Origin: Sphingobium subterraneum
GTDB lineage: Bacteria; Pseudomonadota; Alphaproteobacteria; Sphingomonadales; Sphingomonadaceae
Length of the DNA stretch: 64,000 nt
Reading direction: 5' to 3'
Assembly: GCF_014199435.1 (NCBI RefSeq)
Contig: NZ_JACIJP010000001.1
Span: forward strand, 496,001-560,000
A program made the position numbers and the translations under genes. This document shows, piece after piece, positions 9,457 to 19,548 of this stretch. Below the pieces are notes generated by a model that saw nothing but the letters and a program-made list of their open reading frames with translations, did not search any database and was not told the origin of the DNA. The first letter of the stretch is position 1; every line of letters begins with the position of its first letter.

Positions 9457-11349
9457 GTGTTGGCCAATATCCGCATCAAACCCCTGGTCATCAGCTGCAT
9501 GCTGTTCATGGCCCTGTGCATCACAGTCCAGACGGCATCGTCGATTTGGACGGGCAATAAGCTCGGTAACCAGCTCAACGAAGTGACGGACAACGGAATA
9601 CCCAGCATGGAGGCGCTTGGCGAAATTGCCACGGATGCCGCATCATTGCAGGGCTTGGTCGGTCAACATATCCTGGCCCCTACGCGCGAAGAAACCGCCG
9701 CGATCGACCAGCAACTGACCACCAAAATAGCGGAGATGAACGCCCAACTGGACAAATATACGCCCCTTCTGTCAGACGACAAGGAACGGCGCCTGTTCGA
9801 AACCGTAAAACAAAAATGGGCACAGTGGATCGAAGATACCGATAAAGTCCGCCGATTATCCCTGGATCTGCGCACCGCCGATGCCACCGCGATCTTCGTT
9901 GGGACCCAGCGGCAAGATGCCCTGGCCATCGAGGAAGCACTGCGGGTGCAAGTCCGTTATAACCACGATCTCAACAATCAGATTGGGAAATTGGGCGACG
10001 AGACGATCGCAACATCGTTCCGAACCAACATCGGCCTTGCTGTCGTCATCTGCACCATCGTGGGCGCGATCGTCACGCTGCTGATTCGCCGTGTCACTTC
10101 GCCCTTGGCTCAGCTTACCGAAACCATGGGCACGATGGCGGAAGGCCAATACGACATCGCGATACCGGGAAGCGGCAAGAAGGACGAGCTGGGGGACATC
10201 GCCCGGGCGCTCGATGCGATCCGTGTCGGCATCACCCATCGGGCACAGGCGGAAGCCCAACGCCAAGCGGAAATCCAGGGCAAGATTGTGAGCGCGCTCG
10301 GCCAGGGCCTGGCTGCGCTGAAAGCCGGCAACCTCACCCACCGGATAACGGACGCGTTCCCGACCGAATACGAGGTGCTGCGGACCGATTTCAACGACAC
10401 GATCGTCGAGCTGAACACCGTGATTTGCACCGTGATCTCCACCACCGGAACAGTCAGCAACGGCGCGGAAGAAATTTCCTCGGCAGCGGACGACCTCTCG
10501 CAACGTACCGAACGTCAGGCCGCTTCGCTGGAAGAAACATCGGCAGCGGTCAGCCAGCTTTCGGGGACCGTAACCAACTCAGCCCGCGCCGCCGAAGCGG
10601 CATCGCAATCCGCTCTGGATGCCCAGCATCACGCCGAGGAAAGCAGCAAGATCGTCGATCAGGCTGTTCAGGCGATGGGATCGGTTGCCAAGTCGAGCGG
10701 CGAGATGGAAACAATTGTCCAGATGATCGACAGCATCGCGTTCCAGACCAATCTGCTTGCGCTCAATGCCAGCATCGAAGCTGCGCGGGCCGGCAATGCG
10801 GGCAACGGTTTTGCGGTCGTCGCAAATGAGGTGCGCTCGCTCTCGCAGCGCTCGGCCAGCGCGGCGCAGGAGATCAAGACTCTCATCGACGCCAGCAGCG
10901 AATATGTCACTACGGGCGTCAATTCCGTCAATCGCGCTGGCGAAACTCTCCAGTTGATCCGCGAGAACGCAACCGGTCTGGCGAGCATGATCAACGAAAT
11001 TGCTGAGTCCGCCGTCGAACAGGCCGCATCGCTTCAGCAAATAACGGTAGCGGTGACCGATCTCGACAAGATCACCCAGCAAAATGCCGCCCTTGTGGAA
11101 GAGTCGACCGCTGCATCGCGCGGCCTCGTCAGTCATGCTTCCACGCTCTCCACGATGGTAGAACGGTTTCGTGTCGAACAGGACAGAAATGTAAGCAGCC
11201 CGAAACGCCCGAACCAGACCTCCCCTGCTGCGCCAGCGACACCCCCCGCCAAGCGCGCGGCTGCTGGAGGATCGCGTCGACCCGCTCCGCGCATTCAGGG
11301 CAATCTGGCGATGGCCGCTTCCCAAGAAGAGGGTTGGGAAGAGTTCTAG
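9457..11349 (+). CDS. Methyl-accepting chemotaxis protein
   Basis: Transmembrane chemoreceptor that controls CheA activity. From the GTG at 9457 (preceded by GAGAGGG) it is 630 aa: TM1 about 8-28, a small all-helical periplasmic sensor rich in heptads, TM2 about 190-212, a HAMP domain, then the methyl-accepting signalling domain with the hairpin-tip signature [18 protein letters not shown] followed by [10 protein letters not shown]. The C-terminus, GWEEF, resembles the CheR/CheB-tethering pentapeptide of high-abundance receptors. No other chemotaxis genes are adjacent, so it is an orphan receptor and its ligand is unknown. An in-frame ATG at 9376 would add 27 polar residues and is disfavoured. 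Confidence 0.92.
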   Translation: MLANIRIKPLVISCMLFMALCITVQTASSIWTGNKLGNQLNEVTDNGIPSMEALGEIATDAASLQGLVGQHILAPTREETAAIDQQLTTKIAEMNAQLDKYTPLLSDDKERRLFETVKQKWAQWIEDTDKVRRLSLDLRTADATAIFVGTQRQDALAIEEALRVQVRYNHDLNNQIGKLGDETIATSFRTNIGLAVVICTIVGAIVTLLIRRVTSPLAQLTETMGTMAEGQYDIAIPGSGKKDELGDIARALDAIRVGITHRAQAEAQRQAEIQGKIVSALGQGLAALKAGNLTHRITDAFPTEYEVLRTDFNDTIVELNTVICTVISTTGTVSNGAEEISSAADDLSQRTERQAASLEETSAAVSQLSGTVTNSARAAEAASQSALDAQHHAEESSKIVDQAVQAMGSVAKSSGEMETIVQMIDSIAFQTNLLALNASIEAARAGNAGNGFAVVANEVRSLSQRSASAAQEIKTLIDASSEYVTTGVNSVNRAGETLQLIRENATGLASMINEIAESAVEQAASLQQITVAVTDLDKITQQNAALVEESTAASRGLVSHASTLSTMVERFRVEQDRNVSSPKRPNQTSPAAPATPPAKRAAAGGSRRPAPRIQGNLAMAASQEEGWEEF

Positions 11350-11363
11350 AGCGCTCGGGACGG

Positions 11364-12182
11364 CTATTTGCGAAACAGGCCCGAGAGTTCCTTCGGCTCG
11401 ATTGCCGTGTTGCGCACCGGCGACGGCGCAGGCGCGCTATCGCTCTGACCGTTCTCGAAAGCGGTCCATCCGCCCGGCCCTAGCCGTTCGAGCGGGCGGT
11501 AGCGGATCTTGTACTGCATGCGCTGCGATCCTTCGACCCAATAGCCTAGATAGACATAGGGCAGACCCGCCTTTTGCGCGCGCAGGATGTGATCGACGAT
11601 GATGAAGTTGCCCATGCCGGGCCGCTGTTCATTCTCCGGATCGAAGAAGCTGTAGATCATCGACAGCCCGTCATCCTGCCGGTCGCTGAGGCACGCGCCG
11701 ATCAGCTTGCCCGGCAGTCCATTCACGGACGGTTCGCGATATTCAATCACATAGCTGTCGACCGGCGTATGCTCGACCATGTCGGCATAATCGATCTCGT
11801 CCATCTCCGTCATTCCGCCGCCCGGATGGCGGGCGTGGAGATAGCTTTGCAGCAGCGCATATTGTTCTTCGGTCGACCACGGCTTGCATGCCGTAATGAC
11901 GAGATCGCTGTTGCGCTTGATGAGTTTGCGCTGCGTGGCGTTGGGCTTGAACCCGTCGGCCACGACGCGAACGGACACGCACGCGGAGCAATCGGCGCAG
12001 CTCGGGCGATAGGCAACGTTCTGGCTGCGCCGGAAACCGATGCGCCCGAGAGCGTCGTTCAGTTCCGCCGCATGTGTTCCCGACAATTCTGTGAAAACCT
12101 TGCGCTCGCTGCGGCCCGGAAGATAGGGGCACGGGCTGGGGCTTGTCACAAAAAAGCGAGGAAAACGAAACGGTGCGCTCAA
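11364..12182 (-). CDS. bpt: Aspartate/glutamate leucyltransferase (Bpt)
   Basis: N-end-rule aminoacyl-tRNA-protein transferase that adds Leu to proteins bearing N-terminal Asp/Glu, marking them for ClpAP. 272 aa from a TTG start at 12182, with GAGAGGG about 8 nt upstream and no usable ATG nearby. Seen: N-terminal PCPYLPGR, the Cys cluster [16 protein letters not shown], the family segment KRNSDL, and C-terminal [29 protein letters not shown] and RPLE. Convergent with the chemoreceptor gene, with a 14-bp gap. Confidence 0.93.
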   Translation of the reverse strand: MSAPFRFPRFFVTSPSPCPYLPGRSERKVFTELSGTHAAELNDALGRIGFRRSQNVAYRPSCADCSACVSVRVVADGFKPNATQRKLIKRNSDLVITACKPWSTEEQYALLQSYLHARHPGGGMTEMDEIDYADMVEHTPVDSYVIEYREPSVNGLPGKLIGACLSDRQDDGLSMIYSFFDPENEQRPGMGNFIIVDHILRAQKAGLPYVYLGYWVEGSQRMQYKIRYRPLERLGPGGWTAFENGQSDSAPAPSPVRNTAIEPKELSGLFRK

Positions 12183-12299
12183 TGCTTATGCCCTCTCAAC
12201 CGCTGCTGTGACCCGCCTGGCACCCATTATGGCTGGACCCTGCCCTGTTTAAAAGGGCATTTACCTCGATTTCGTCAACGGACCGAAAGAATCCTGTTC

Positions 12300-13547
12300 T
12301 CAGGCCGCCTCGACTTGGGACACCTCATATCCACCCGCGTTCAGCGCGTCCATCAGCCGCTCCAGATGAGCACTGTCGCGCGTCTCGCATTCGATGTCGG
12401 CAATCAGTCCCTTGGCGGGCAGGCTGGTGAACACGCGCTGGTGATAAACCTCGATGATGTTGACCTGCTCTTCATCGAAGATGCGAGCGACATGGAAGAG
12501 CGAACCGGGCCGATCCTGCAGCCGGATACGCAGACGCGCCAGACGGCCCGACCGGGCGAGATCGCGCAGCAGCACGTTGGCCAGCAGGCGCGTGTCGATA
12601 TTGCCACCGCACAGCACCAGCCCCACGGTGCGCCCCGCGAACAGTTCCTTATGCGTCAGCATGGCCGCAAGGCCAGCCGCCCCGGCCCCCTCGACCACCG
12701 TCTTTTCGATCTGGAGAAGCAGGCTGACCGCCTCCTCCAGCGCGCGTTCGCTCACCAGCAGCACATCGTCGGCGAGTGCTTCGACCACCTTGCGGGTCAT
12801 GAAGCCCGGTTGCTTGACCGCAATGCCTTCGGCCAGCGTATCGCCATCGCAGGCAAGGTCCGCGCCCTTCACATAGGCGTACATCGACGGATACAGCTCC
12901 GCCTGAACACCGAACAGCTGCATCTCGGGCTTGAGCGCGCGGGCGGCGATGCCCACGCCGGAAAACAGCCCGCCGCCGCCGATCGGCACGACCAGAGTAT
13001 CAATGTCGGGCACGTCCTCAAGCATTTCGAGCGCAATGGTGCCCTGTCCGGCGATGATATCCGGCTCATCGAAAGGATGCACGAAGGTCAGGCCGCGCTC
13101 GCCTTCGAGCTTGCGCGCATGTTCATAGGCTTCTTCGAACTTCTCGCCGTGGAGCACGACTGTCGCGCCATGCCCTTCGGTCTGCATGACCTTCACCATC
13201 GGCGTGGTGCGCGGCATCACGATCGTGACGGGGACGCCCAGACGCGCGCCGTGATAAGCAAGCCCCTGCGCATGATTGCCCGCCGACGCGGCAATGACAC
13301 CCTTGCTGCGCGCTTCGTCGCTCAGCAAAAGCAGCCGGTTGAGCGCGCCCCGTTCCTTGTAGGCGGCGGTAAACTGGAGATTTTCAAACTTCAGATAGAC
13401 CTTGGCGCCCAGCATGTTGGACAGCGTCCGGCTGTGCAACGTCGGCGTGCGGACAATGGACGGCGCTATCCGGGCATGAGCGGCCCGAATATCCGACAGT
13501 GTCACCGGCAACGGTTCGACACTGGTCTGCGCGCTTAACTGGGTCAT
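12300..13547 (-). CDS. ilvA: Threonine ammonia-lyase
   Basis: PLP-dependent fold-type II enzyme deaminating threonine to 2-oxobutyrate, the first step to isoleucine, or acting catabolically. 415 aa: the catalytic domain holds the PLP lysine in AAYKERGALNRL near residue 65, the substrate loop SAGNHAQGLAYH and the phosphate-binding GGGGLFSG. A single C-terminal ACT domain (about 335-410) begins RIRLQDRPGSLFHVARIF. The one-ACT layout matches the shorter form often annotated ilvA or tdcB, so the biosynthetic role is probable, not proven. ATG start; divergent from the dehydrogenase gene at 13626. Confidence 0.9.
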   Translation of the reverse strand: MTQLSAQTSVEPLPVTLSDIRAAHARIAPSIVRTPTLHSRTLSNMLGAKVYLKFENLQFTAAYKERGALNRLLLLSDEARSKGVIAASAGNHAQGLAYHGARLGVPVTIVMPRTTPMVKVMQTEGHGATVVLHGEKFEEAYEHARKLEGERGLTFVHPFDEPDIIAGQGTIALEMLEDVPDIDTLVVPIGGGGLFSGVGIAARALKPEMQLFGVQAELYPSMYAYVKGADLACDGDTLAEGIAVKQPGFMTRKVVEALADDVLLVSERALEEAVSLLLQIEKTVVEGAGAAGLAAMLTHKELFAGRTVGLVLCGGNIDTRLLANVLLRDLARSGRLARLRIRLQDRPGSLFHVARIFDEEQVNIIEVYHQRVFTSLPAKGLIADIECETRDSAHLERLMDALNAGGYEVSQVEAA

Positions 13548-13625
13548 CGTCCTTTATCCGGCCTCATTCAATTTTGGTGAAAACTCGCCCTATGCGGGAA
13601 GCGCGCCAATGTCTATGCAGGACGC

Positions 13626-14495
13626 ATGGCAAACATAGCGTTTATCGGACTGGGCGTGATGGGCGGTGCTATCGCCGGGCACCTGGCGAAGGCGGGGCAC
13701 AACCTCACCGTGTACAACCGGAGCATGGGCAAGGCGAAGGCCTGGGGCGAAGCGCATGGCGGTGAAGTGGCCGTCAACGCCGCAAAGGCGGCTGAAGGCG
13801 CGGATGTCGTCATCGCCTGCGTGGGCACCGACGATGACCTTGCCTCGGTCACTCTGGGCCGTGAGGGCGCGTTCCGTACGATGACAAAGGGCACGCTGTT
13901 CATCGACCATACGACGGTGTCGGCGCGTATCGCCCGGCAGCTCTTCGTCGAAGGCGAGAGCCGCGGCATCCACTGTGTCGACGCACCCGTGACCGGAGGG
14001 CAGGCGGGCGCGGAGAACGGCACGCTCGCCATCATGTGCGGCGGGACTCAGCCTGCGGTGGAGACGGCGCGGATCGTCATGAAGCCGTACACCAGCCGGA
14101 TCGTCCATGTCGGTGGCGCGGGCGCCGGGCAAACCACCAAAATGGTCAACCAGATCACCTTCGCGGGCATCATCCAGTCGCTGGCCGAGGGAATGCGCTT
14201 CGCACAGGCGGCGAAACTCGATCTCGACAAGGTGTTCGAGGCGATTTCGGGCGGCGCCGCGCAGAGCTGGCAGATGGACAACCGCTGGAAGACGATGGCG
14301 GAGGACAGTTTCGATTTCGGGTTCGCGGTCGACTGGATGCGCAAGGATTTGAGCCTCGCGATCGAGGAAGCACGGGCGAACGGCGCGACGTTACCCACCA
14401 CGGCCATGATCGATCAGTTCTACGCCGACGTGCAGGCGATGGGCGGCGGACGGCAGGACACCAGCGCGATCATCCGGCGGATACCGAAACGGTGA
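13626..14495 (+). CDS. NAD(P)-dependent oxidoreductase, 3-hydroxyisobutyrate dehydrogenase family
   Basis: Beta-hydroxyacid dehydrogenase of 289 aa. The N-terminal Rossmann fold begins MANIAFIGLGVMGGAIAGHL; the substrate-binding segment reads DAPVTGGQAGAENGTLAIMCGG; the catalytic Lys sits in GAGQTTKMVNQI near residue 170; the helical C-terminal domain contains LDLDKVFEAISGGAAQSW. The substrate could be 3-hydroxyisobutyrate, tartronate semialdehyde or another hydroxyacid. Its stop overlaps the GTG start of the amidohydrolase-fold gene (GTGA), so the two are probably co-translated. Confidence 0.9.
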   Translation: MANIAFIGLGVMGGAIAGHLAKAGHNLTVYNRSMGKAKAWGEAHGGEVAVNAAKAAEGADVVIACVGTDDDLASVTLGREGAFRTMTKGTLFIDHTTVSARIARQLFVEGESRGIHCVDAPVTGGQAGAENGTLAIMCGGTQPAVETARIVMKPYTSRIVHVGGAGAGQTTKMVNQITFAGIIQSLAEGMRFAQAAKLDLDKVFEAISGGAAQSWQMDNRWKTMAEDSFDFGFAVDWMRKDLSLAIEEARANGATLPTTAMIDQFYADVQAMGGGRQDTSAIIRRIPKR

Positions 14496-15955
14496 TCATC
14501 TCCCGACGAGGGGGCATAGCCGCTCTCTGCACCGCCCTGCTGATCACGGCGACGCCTGCGCTCGCCCGCAAGAAGGCGCCCCCTCCCGCCCCCACGCCTT
14601 CGGGCGGGTTGATCGACAATGTCAACGGCATCACCACCGACGCGATGGGCCGTCTGGAGCGCTTTACCGGGCTGATGATCGACGACGATGGGCGCGTCGT
14701 GTCGCGATTGGCGGCAGGGGATCAGCGCCCGGCCTATCCCCGTTTCAAGCTGGACGGCAAGGGGCGGACACTCATCCCCGCCTTTGTCGACGCGCAGGCG
14801 CATCTCGTCGAGACCGGGCTGACACTGATGACCGTCGACCTTTCGGGCGCACGCTCGCTTGCCGAAGCGCAGACAAAAATCACCGAAGATCTGCGCGCCA
14901 CTCCCGACCGCAAATGGATCCTGGGGCGCGGCTGGGACGCGAAACGCTGGGGCCTTGCTGCACCGCCTTCCGCCGCCGATCTCGACGGAGTGACCGGCGG
15001 CACGCCTGCATTGCTGACGAGCGCCGATGGGGAGAGCCTGTGGGCCAACAGCGCCGCATTGCGGGCCGCTGGCGTAACCAAGGCCATGGCGGTGGACGAA
15101 ATGCAACGCCGTCTGCGCTCGGCAGCACCGCAACCGGCGCCCAAGGACCGTGACCTCGCGCTCGACAAGGCGCAGCGGCTGTTCCTGGCGGCGGGCTATG
15201 GCGCGGTGGTCGACACAGCGCTCTCCATCGAGGACTGGCAGAGCCTGCGCCGCGCCGGTGACCGGGGTGCGCTGCGCCTGCGTGTAGCGGGTTATGCGCG
15301 TTCGCTCGCCGATCTCGTCACGATTGCCGGGCCAGAGCCGACGCCCTGGCTGTACGATGGACGGCTGCGGCTGGTCGGGGCCAGTTTCCGGCTGCGCGCG
15401 CCCGCACCCGCACCCACTTCGCCGCAAGCAACCGCGCTCCTCAACCAGATGAGCCGCGCGGCGATGGACGGGTTTCAGGTCGGGCTGGACATGGGGCCAA
15501 CCGACGCCCCCGCGCTCCGCGATGCCGCGCTCGACATGTTTACCGAAATGGACGCGACCTATAAGGGCGACCGACGCTGGCGGCTGGATCTGCTACCCCC
15601 GGACGCACCGTCACAGCCGGTCAAATCGATCACCTTCCTGTATTCCGCTCCCGCAGTCCTCACGCGCGGCTCGATGGGGTCCGGCAGTCCGGCATCACGC
15701 CCCGGCCCGTTCGCGCTGCTCGCGATGATGGTGAAGCCCGAGGATGCGGCCAGCCGGGGCGCCGCGCTTACCGCCCTCACCCGCCAGCCCGCTTACGCCG
15801 CATATGCGGACAAGGAGTTTGGCGCGCTCGAAACCGGGCAGCGCGCCGACTTCCTGCTGATCGACCGGGATATCACGACCGCCGCGCCTGCCGAAATTGC
15901 CGGGACACAGGTGCTGGAAATCTGGGTCGGCGGGCGACAGATCCTTACGAAATAG
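14492..15955 (+). CDS. Amidohydrolase-fold secreted protein, apparently catalytically degenerate
   Basis: 487 aa from a GTG overlapping the previous stop. The N-terminus has a signal peptide (Arg-rich start, hydrophobic LCTALLITATP, cleavage near ALA-RKK). The rest follows the YtcJ-like amidohydrolase order: a DGKGRTLIPAFVDAQAHL strand, RKWILGRGWDAKRWG, the ADG..WANSAALRAAGV segment, and the composite-domain end GALETGQRADFLLIDRD. The metal ligands are largely lost: HxH reads QAH, the usual DGH is DGE, the iHAiGD-type motif reads LDMGPTD and the rEHaQ-type motif reads RLDLLPP. The whole protein has a single His. It is probably non-catalytic or of altered chemistry. Its 3' end overlaps the convergent membrane-protein gene by 11 nt. 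Confidence 0.75.
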   Translation: MIISRRGGIAALCTALLITATPALARKKAPPPAPTPSGGLIDNVNGITTDAMGRLERFTGLMIDDDGRVVSRLAAGDQRPAYPRFKLDGKGRTLIPAFVDAQAHLVETGLTLMTVDLSGARSLAEAQTKITEDLRATPDRKWILGRGWDAKRWGLAAPPSAADLDGVTGGTPALLTSADGESLWANSAALRAAGVTKAMAVDEMQRRLRSAAPQPAPKDRDLALDKAQRLFLAAGYGAVVDTALSIEDWQSLRRAGDRGALRLRVAGYARSLADLVTIAGPEPTPWLYDGRLRLVGASFRLRAPAPAPTSPQATALLNQMSRAAMDGFQVGLDMGPTDAPALRDAALDMFTEMDATYKGDRRWRLDLLPPDAPSQPVKSITFLYSAPAVLTRGSMGSGSPASRPGPFALLAMMVKPEDAASRGAALTALTRQPAYAAYADKEFGALETGQRADFLLIDRDITTAAPAEIAGTQVLEIWVGGRQILTK

Positions 15956-17630
15956 GACGGCCGCAGTCGCGCTCCGCCATATGGGCGCGCAGGGCGGCGA
16001 TGTGGGGGCTACCCCAGTTCACCACACCGACACCAAGCGGCAGGAAATTCCGCCGGTCGAACACCGCTATGCTGTAGCGGTCGCACAGCCGATCCAGGCT
16101 CGCACGCTTCAGCATCCCGATGTTCATCACGATCGGGCGGCCCAGCGGATCGCCGTCCCGTCCCCGCACCACGTCCGTCACAAACCGCCCGCCGCGTGGA
16201 TCGACCAGCACGACGTCAGCCTTGGACGCCATGATCATCGCGTGGCTCTGCTGATAGGGACGCACATAATCGTGCGCGCGCAGGGCAAGGAAGCTCGCCA
16301 TCATCAGCGTCACCAGAGTCGCGGCGTAAACCGGCCGCAATGAGACTTGCCGCAACCGCGTCCAGCCATAGCCTGCGAGCAGCGCGAAACTGCCGATATA
16401 CCCGTGAAGATAGCGATAGCCCCAGCCATAGCCCTGATCGATCGCCAGCACCGTGACGGCCAGCCCGCCCAGCGCGAGTGGCAGCATGACGGTCTGCCCG
16501 CGCAATGCCTCCCGCCAGCGGATCATCGCCATGCCGACAATCGCGAGCGGTACAAGCAGCACATGGTTCCACGCCATGAACCGCGCGACATGCAGCAGCG
16601 GCCGCCATTTTTCGAGGCGCGCCATCAGGCTGCCCAGCTTGTCAGCGACGCCCGCTGCGGGCATCACATCGGCGGGCTGCCCGAGATGGTGGAGCAGGAA
16701 AGCGGGCCACAGCTTCGCCCACACGCCCACGATCACCACCAACACCAGCGTATGGAACGCCAGCACACCCCAGCGCCGTTGCAAAGCGAACCACAGGAGG
16801 AACGGCGCGAGGAACAGCAGCGGAAAATGCCACTGGTGCATCCCCCCGAGCAGCAGTGCCACCAGCGCCGCGCCGATATGCCCTCGCCTGTCGTCACGCA
16901 GCACCAGCGCCAGCCACAGCATGTTGAGCGAGAAATGCCCGGTCATGGCGTAGGGCGTCATCCCCGTCACAAGCAGCTGCGCGGAGGTGAGCGTCAGGAT
17001 CATCGTGACCGCAACCGCATCGTTGCGGCCGGGGAACAGCTGCAACGCGACCTTCCACAGGGCGACAAGCCCGATAACGAGAAGCAGCGGCCCGGCGAGA
17101 TTGGCGTCGCCCATCCACGCGCACAGCGCCCGGAAGCCGCTGTTCACCGGCAGGTAAGCGGACGCCCAGACATGATCCGCGCCGAAAGGCGAGAAAAATT
17201 CCGGCATGATCGCGCGACGATAGTCGATCCACTCCGCCGGAATGGGGCGCCCGATCAAACCATCGCGCAGCGTCGTGCTTCCAAACTCCGCCACCTGCTC
17301 ATCGCGGGACAGGGCATAATCGCCAAACAGCGCATAGCGCCCCACCCACGCCGCGAGCGCGAACAGCGCGATAAGCGCCCCAACGATGCGCCCCTGCAAT
17401 ACCCAATTGGTTGGGCCTACTGACACGCCCCGCTCGCGCCAAAGCACGGCAGCCACCACGCCCAATCCGGTAATGCCGAGCAACAGCGCGGGCATGTCCT
17501 GTCTTGCAAACAGCGCGTAGGGAAGCGTCTGCCCCTTGATCCACAGCATCTCGATCAGCCACGCCGCGCCCAGCCACAGCGCCAGCACAGCCGCGCTCGC
17601 CAGCAGCAACCGCGCTGCCGCAGACGGCAT
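15945..17630 (-). CDS. Large multi-spanning membrane protein of exopolysaccharide cluster
   Basis: 561 aa from the ATG at 17630 with about ten to twelve hydrophobic segments and a C-terminal soluble part (about 460-561). The layout (long first extracytoplasmic loop, membrane-embedded middle) resembles GT-C type glycosyltransferases or polymerase-like proteins, but I see no decisive motif. Last gene of the minus-strand operon; its start overlaps the FkbM gene stop as TGATG. Possible roles are a polyprenyl-phosphate-dependent glycosyltransferase or a polymer-processing protein. Confidence 0.7.
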   Translation of the reverse strand: MPSAAARLLLASAAVLALWLGAAWLIEMLWIKGQTLPYALFARQDMPALLLGITGLGVVAAVLWRERGVSVGPTNWVLQGRIVGALIALFALAAWVGRYALFGDYALSRDEQVAEFGSTTLRDGLIGRPIPAEWIDYRRAIMPEFFSPFGADHVWASAYLPVNSGFRALCAWMGDANLAGPLLLVIGLVALWKVALQLFPGRNDAVAVTMILTLTSAQLLVTGMTPYAMTGHFSLNMLWLALVLRDDRRGHIGAALVALLLGGMHQWHFPLLFLAPFLLWFALQRRWGVLAFHTLVLVVIVGVWAKLWPAFLLHHLGQPADVMPAAGVADKLGSLMARLEKWRPLLHVARFMAWNHVLLVPLAIVGMAMIRWREALRGQTVMLPLALGGLAVTVLAIDQGYGWGYRYLHGYIGSFALLAGYGWTRLRQVSLRPVYAATLVTLMMASFLALRAHDYVRPYQQSHAMIMASKADVVLVDPRGGRFVTDVVRGRDGDPLGRPIVMNIGMLKRASLDRLCDRYSIAVFDRRNFLPLGVGVVNWGSPHIAALRAHMAERDCGRPIS

Positions 17631-18388
17631 CAGGCCGTCTCGTCCGTCAGATCGGCGCGCACAAAAATTCCGTCCATTTCGACCAGCAGGGGGAAATGCC
17701 CCTTGTTGTTGGCAAAGAACGCATTGGGGGCGAATCCGCGCTCCTCCAGCATGGCGATCATTGCGCGATAGTCCGTGCCCCCAGCATACAGGCGCCGGAC
17801 GGCGAGTTCGGTCTGGACGCCCAGCATATCCGCGAGCCGATCGCCCGCGCCGTCGCACACGGCCTTGTCATGGCCCTGCGTATCCATCTTGAGGAACGGC
17901 CGAGCGAAGCCATGCTGTTCGCGCAGTTCGGGAAGCAGCGTGTCCAGCCGTCGGCATTGCATGTCGACCACGCGCTCCACCTTGTTGCGCTCGACGAACA
18001 CCGCCTCCATCGCTTCAGCAGGCTTTTCGATCGAACTGAACTGGTCGGCCGCCATGATGTGGAAGGGCACCACGCCGTCGTGGTCGGACAGCGCCATATT
18101 GAACACATGCCAGCGCGGGTCTGATACCGCACGCGCGTGCAGCCGGGCAAAGACATCCGGGTTCGGCTCGAACGAGAAGATCAGCCCGGAGAAACCCACG
18201 TCCCGGCGCAGCATCGTCGCATATTGCCCCGCATTCGCGCCCACGTCGAACAGCGCATCCACGGCAAAGGCAGAAAGAAAACGACGCAATGCGAGAATTT
18301 CGGGATACTGGAACACGCGCCCCCCAACCGCCAGCCGCAGCGCCAGCCAACGATTGCGCAATTCCCGCTTCACCCTGCCTTCGTTCAT
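17630..18388 (-). CDS. FkbM family methyltransferase
   Basis: SAM-dependent methyltransferase of 252 aa. The SAM-binding motif I reads ALFDVGANAGQYATMLR, followed by the acidic motif FSFEPNPDVFARL and the late LKMDTQGHDKAVCDGAG, which are FkbM-family signatures. In polysaccharide operons such enzymes usually O-methylate a sugar. The start MNEGRVKREL at 18388 overlaps the glycosyltransferase stop as ATGA; the longer in-frame extension is GC-rich antisense-type sequence and is not used. Confidence 0.88.
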   Translation of the reverse strand: MNEGRVKRELRNRWLALRLAVGGRVFQYPEILALRRFLSAFAVDALFDVGANAGQYATMLRRDVGFSGLIFSFEPNPDVFARLHARAVSDPRWHVFNMALSDHDGVVPFHIMAADQFSSIEKPAEAMEAVFVERNKVERVVDMQCRRLDTLLPELREQHGFARPFLKMDTQGHDKAVCDGAGDRLADMLGVQTELAVRRLYAGGTDYRAMIAMLEERGFAPNAFFANNKGHFPLLVEMDGIFVRADLTDETA

Positions 18389-19548
18389 GCCGTCCCCATT
18401 GCCTGTGCGTAGAGCGCGAGCGTCGCGCGCGCCGCCGCATCCCAATCGCCCATTGCGTCGCGCAGCGCCAGTGCTCTTTGTCCGAAGGACGCGCGCAGCG
18501 CCGCATCTCCCACAAGCGAACCGATGGCGGCGGCCAGCGATTCGCGGTCGTCCGGCGCGCAGGAAACGACAGCGGGGCCATCCCGCACCTCGGGCAAGTG
18601 CGCGAACAGGCCGACCCGACTGCACAGCATCGCCTTGCCGTAATGCAGGGCCGAGAGAAACGCGCCGCTGCTGTCGATGTGGCGATAGGGAAAGACGACG
18701 ATGTCGGCCTTGCGCAGATGCGCGTCGAGCCGCTCCTCGTGCAGGAATCCGAGGTCGAGGATCAGCCGGTCGCCGAACCCCGCGCTACGCACCGCATCGA
18801 GAAGCGGGGCGATGTCCATGAACGGTTTTCCCGCGACCGCGAGTTCGAACCGGGCCCCCGACCGCCATTGCGCGATGCAGGCGTCGATCAGAAGATCAAA
18901 TCCCTTGTACGGGCGGATCGTGCCGAAGAAGAGCAGCCGGGGCAAAACGGGGTCGGGAACGGCGGCCAGATCCTGCTCGCGCGCCTGCGCCAGCGTCATC
19001 GGCGGATGGGGGATGACCGCGATCCTGTCACGCGCCAGCCCTTGCGCGATGAGCGCGGTGCGGCTTTCCTCGCCATGGACGATCAGCCGGTCGAACCGGC
19101 CGAGCAACGCGGCATAGCCCCTGCCCTGCACCCCGGCATCGCCATGATAGGCTGCGACATTGTGAACCGTGTGGACCAGCGCGGGGCGTCCGGGGCGGGC
19201 CAGCAATCGCTCGATCCACACCGCATCGGCGCTGGCGAAAGGCAGCCACTGGACATGGACGACATCGGCAGCCGCATGGTCCGTCAATGGCCCGAAACGG
19301 GCATCCAATAGATATTCCGCCGCCTTCGCTGCCCGTGCCACCGCCCCCTCACCCAGCACGCCGCGCGCCCGTTCGCTCAGGCCGAAGAACCGGGTCTGGT
19401 AAGAATAACCCTCGGGCTGGATCGCGTCAGTGTCGCGCATCGGGCGGGCGAGCAGCGAGACATCCGCGCCCGTCCTAGCCAGCGCCGCGCACAGGCTGTC
19501 GTCGTAACGCCCGGTAAAAAGCGAAGGATCGACCATCGCGACTTTCAT
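18385..19548 (-). CDS. Glycosyltransferase (GT4-like)
   Basis: 387-aa GT-B glycosyltransferase. The N-terminal domain starts MKVAMVDPSLFTGRYDDSL and includes DVVHVQWLPFA; the C-terminal donor domain has LLFFGTIRPYKGFDLLIDA and the VFPYRHIDSSGAFLSALHYGK segment that replaces the usual E-x7-E sugar-nucleotide site. It probably adds a sugar to the lipid-linked repeat unit on the cytoplasmic face. Overlaps both neighbours by 4 nt. Confidence 0.85.
   Translation of the reverse strand: MKVAMVDPSLFTGRYDDSLCAALARTGADVSLLARPMRDTDAIQPEGYSYQTRFFGLSERARGVLGEGAVARAAKAAEYLLDARFGPLTDHAAADVVHVQWLPFASADAVWIERLLARPGRPALVHTVHNVAAYHGDAGVQGRGYAALLGRFDRLIVHGEESRTALIAQGLARDRIAVIPHPPMTLAQAREQDLAAVPDPVLPRLLFFGTIRPYKGFDLLIDACIAQWRSGARFELAVAGKPFMDIAPLLDAVRSAGFGDRLILDLGFLHEERLDAHLRKADIVVFPYRHIDSSGAFLSALHYGKAMLCSRVGLFAHLPEVRDGPAVVSCAPDDRESLAAAIGSLVGDAALRASFGQRALALRDAMGDWDAAARATLALYAQAMGTA

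Noticed and set aside
11574..13538. 654-aa plus-strand ORF covering bpt and ilvA
   Set aside because: Runs antisense across two well-supported genes and their spacer; no recognisable family.
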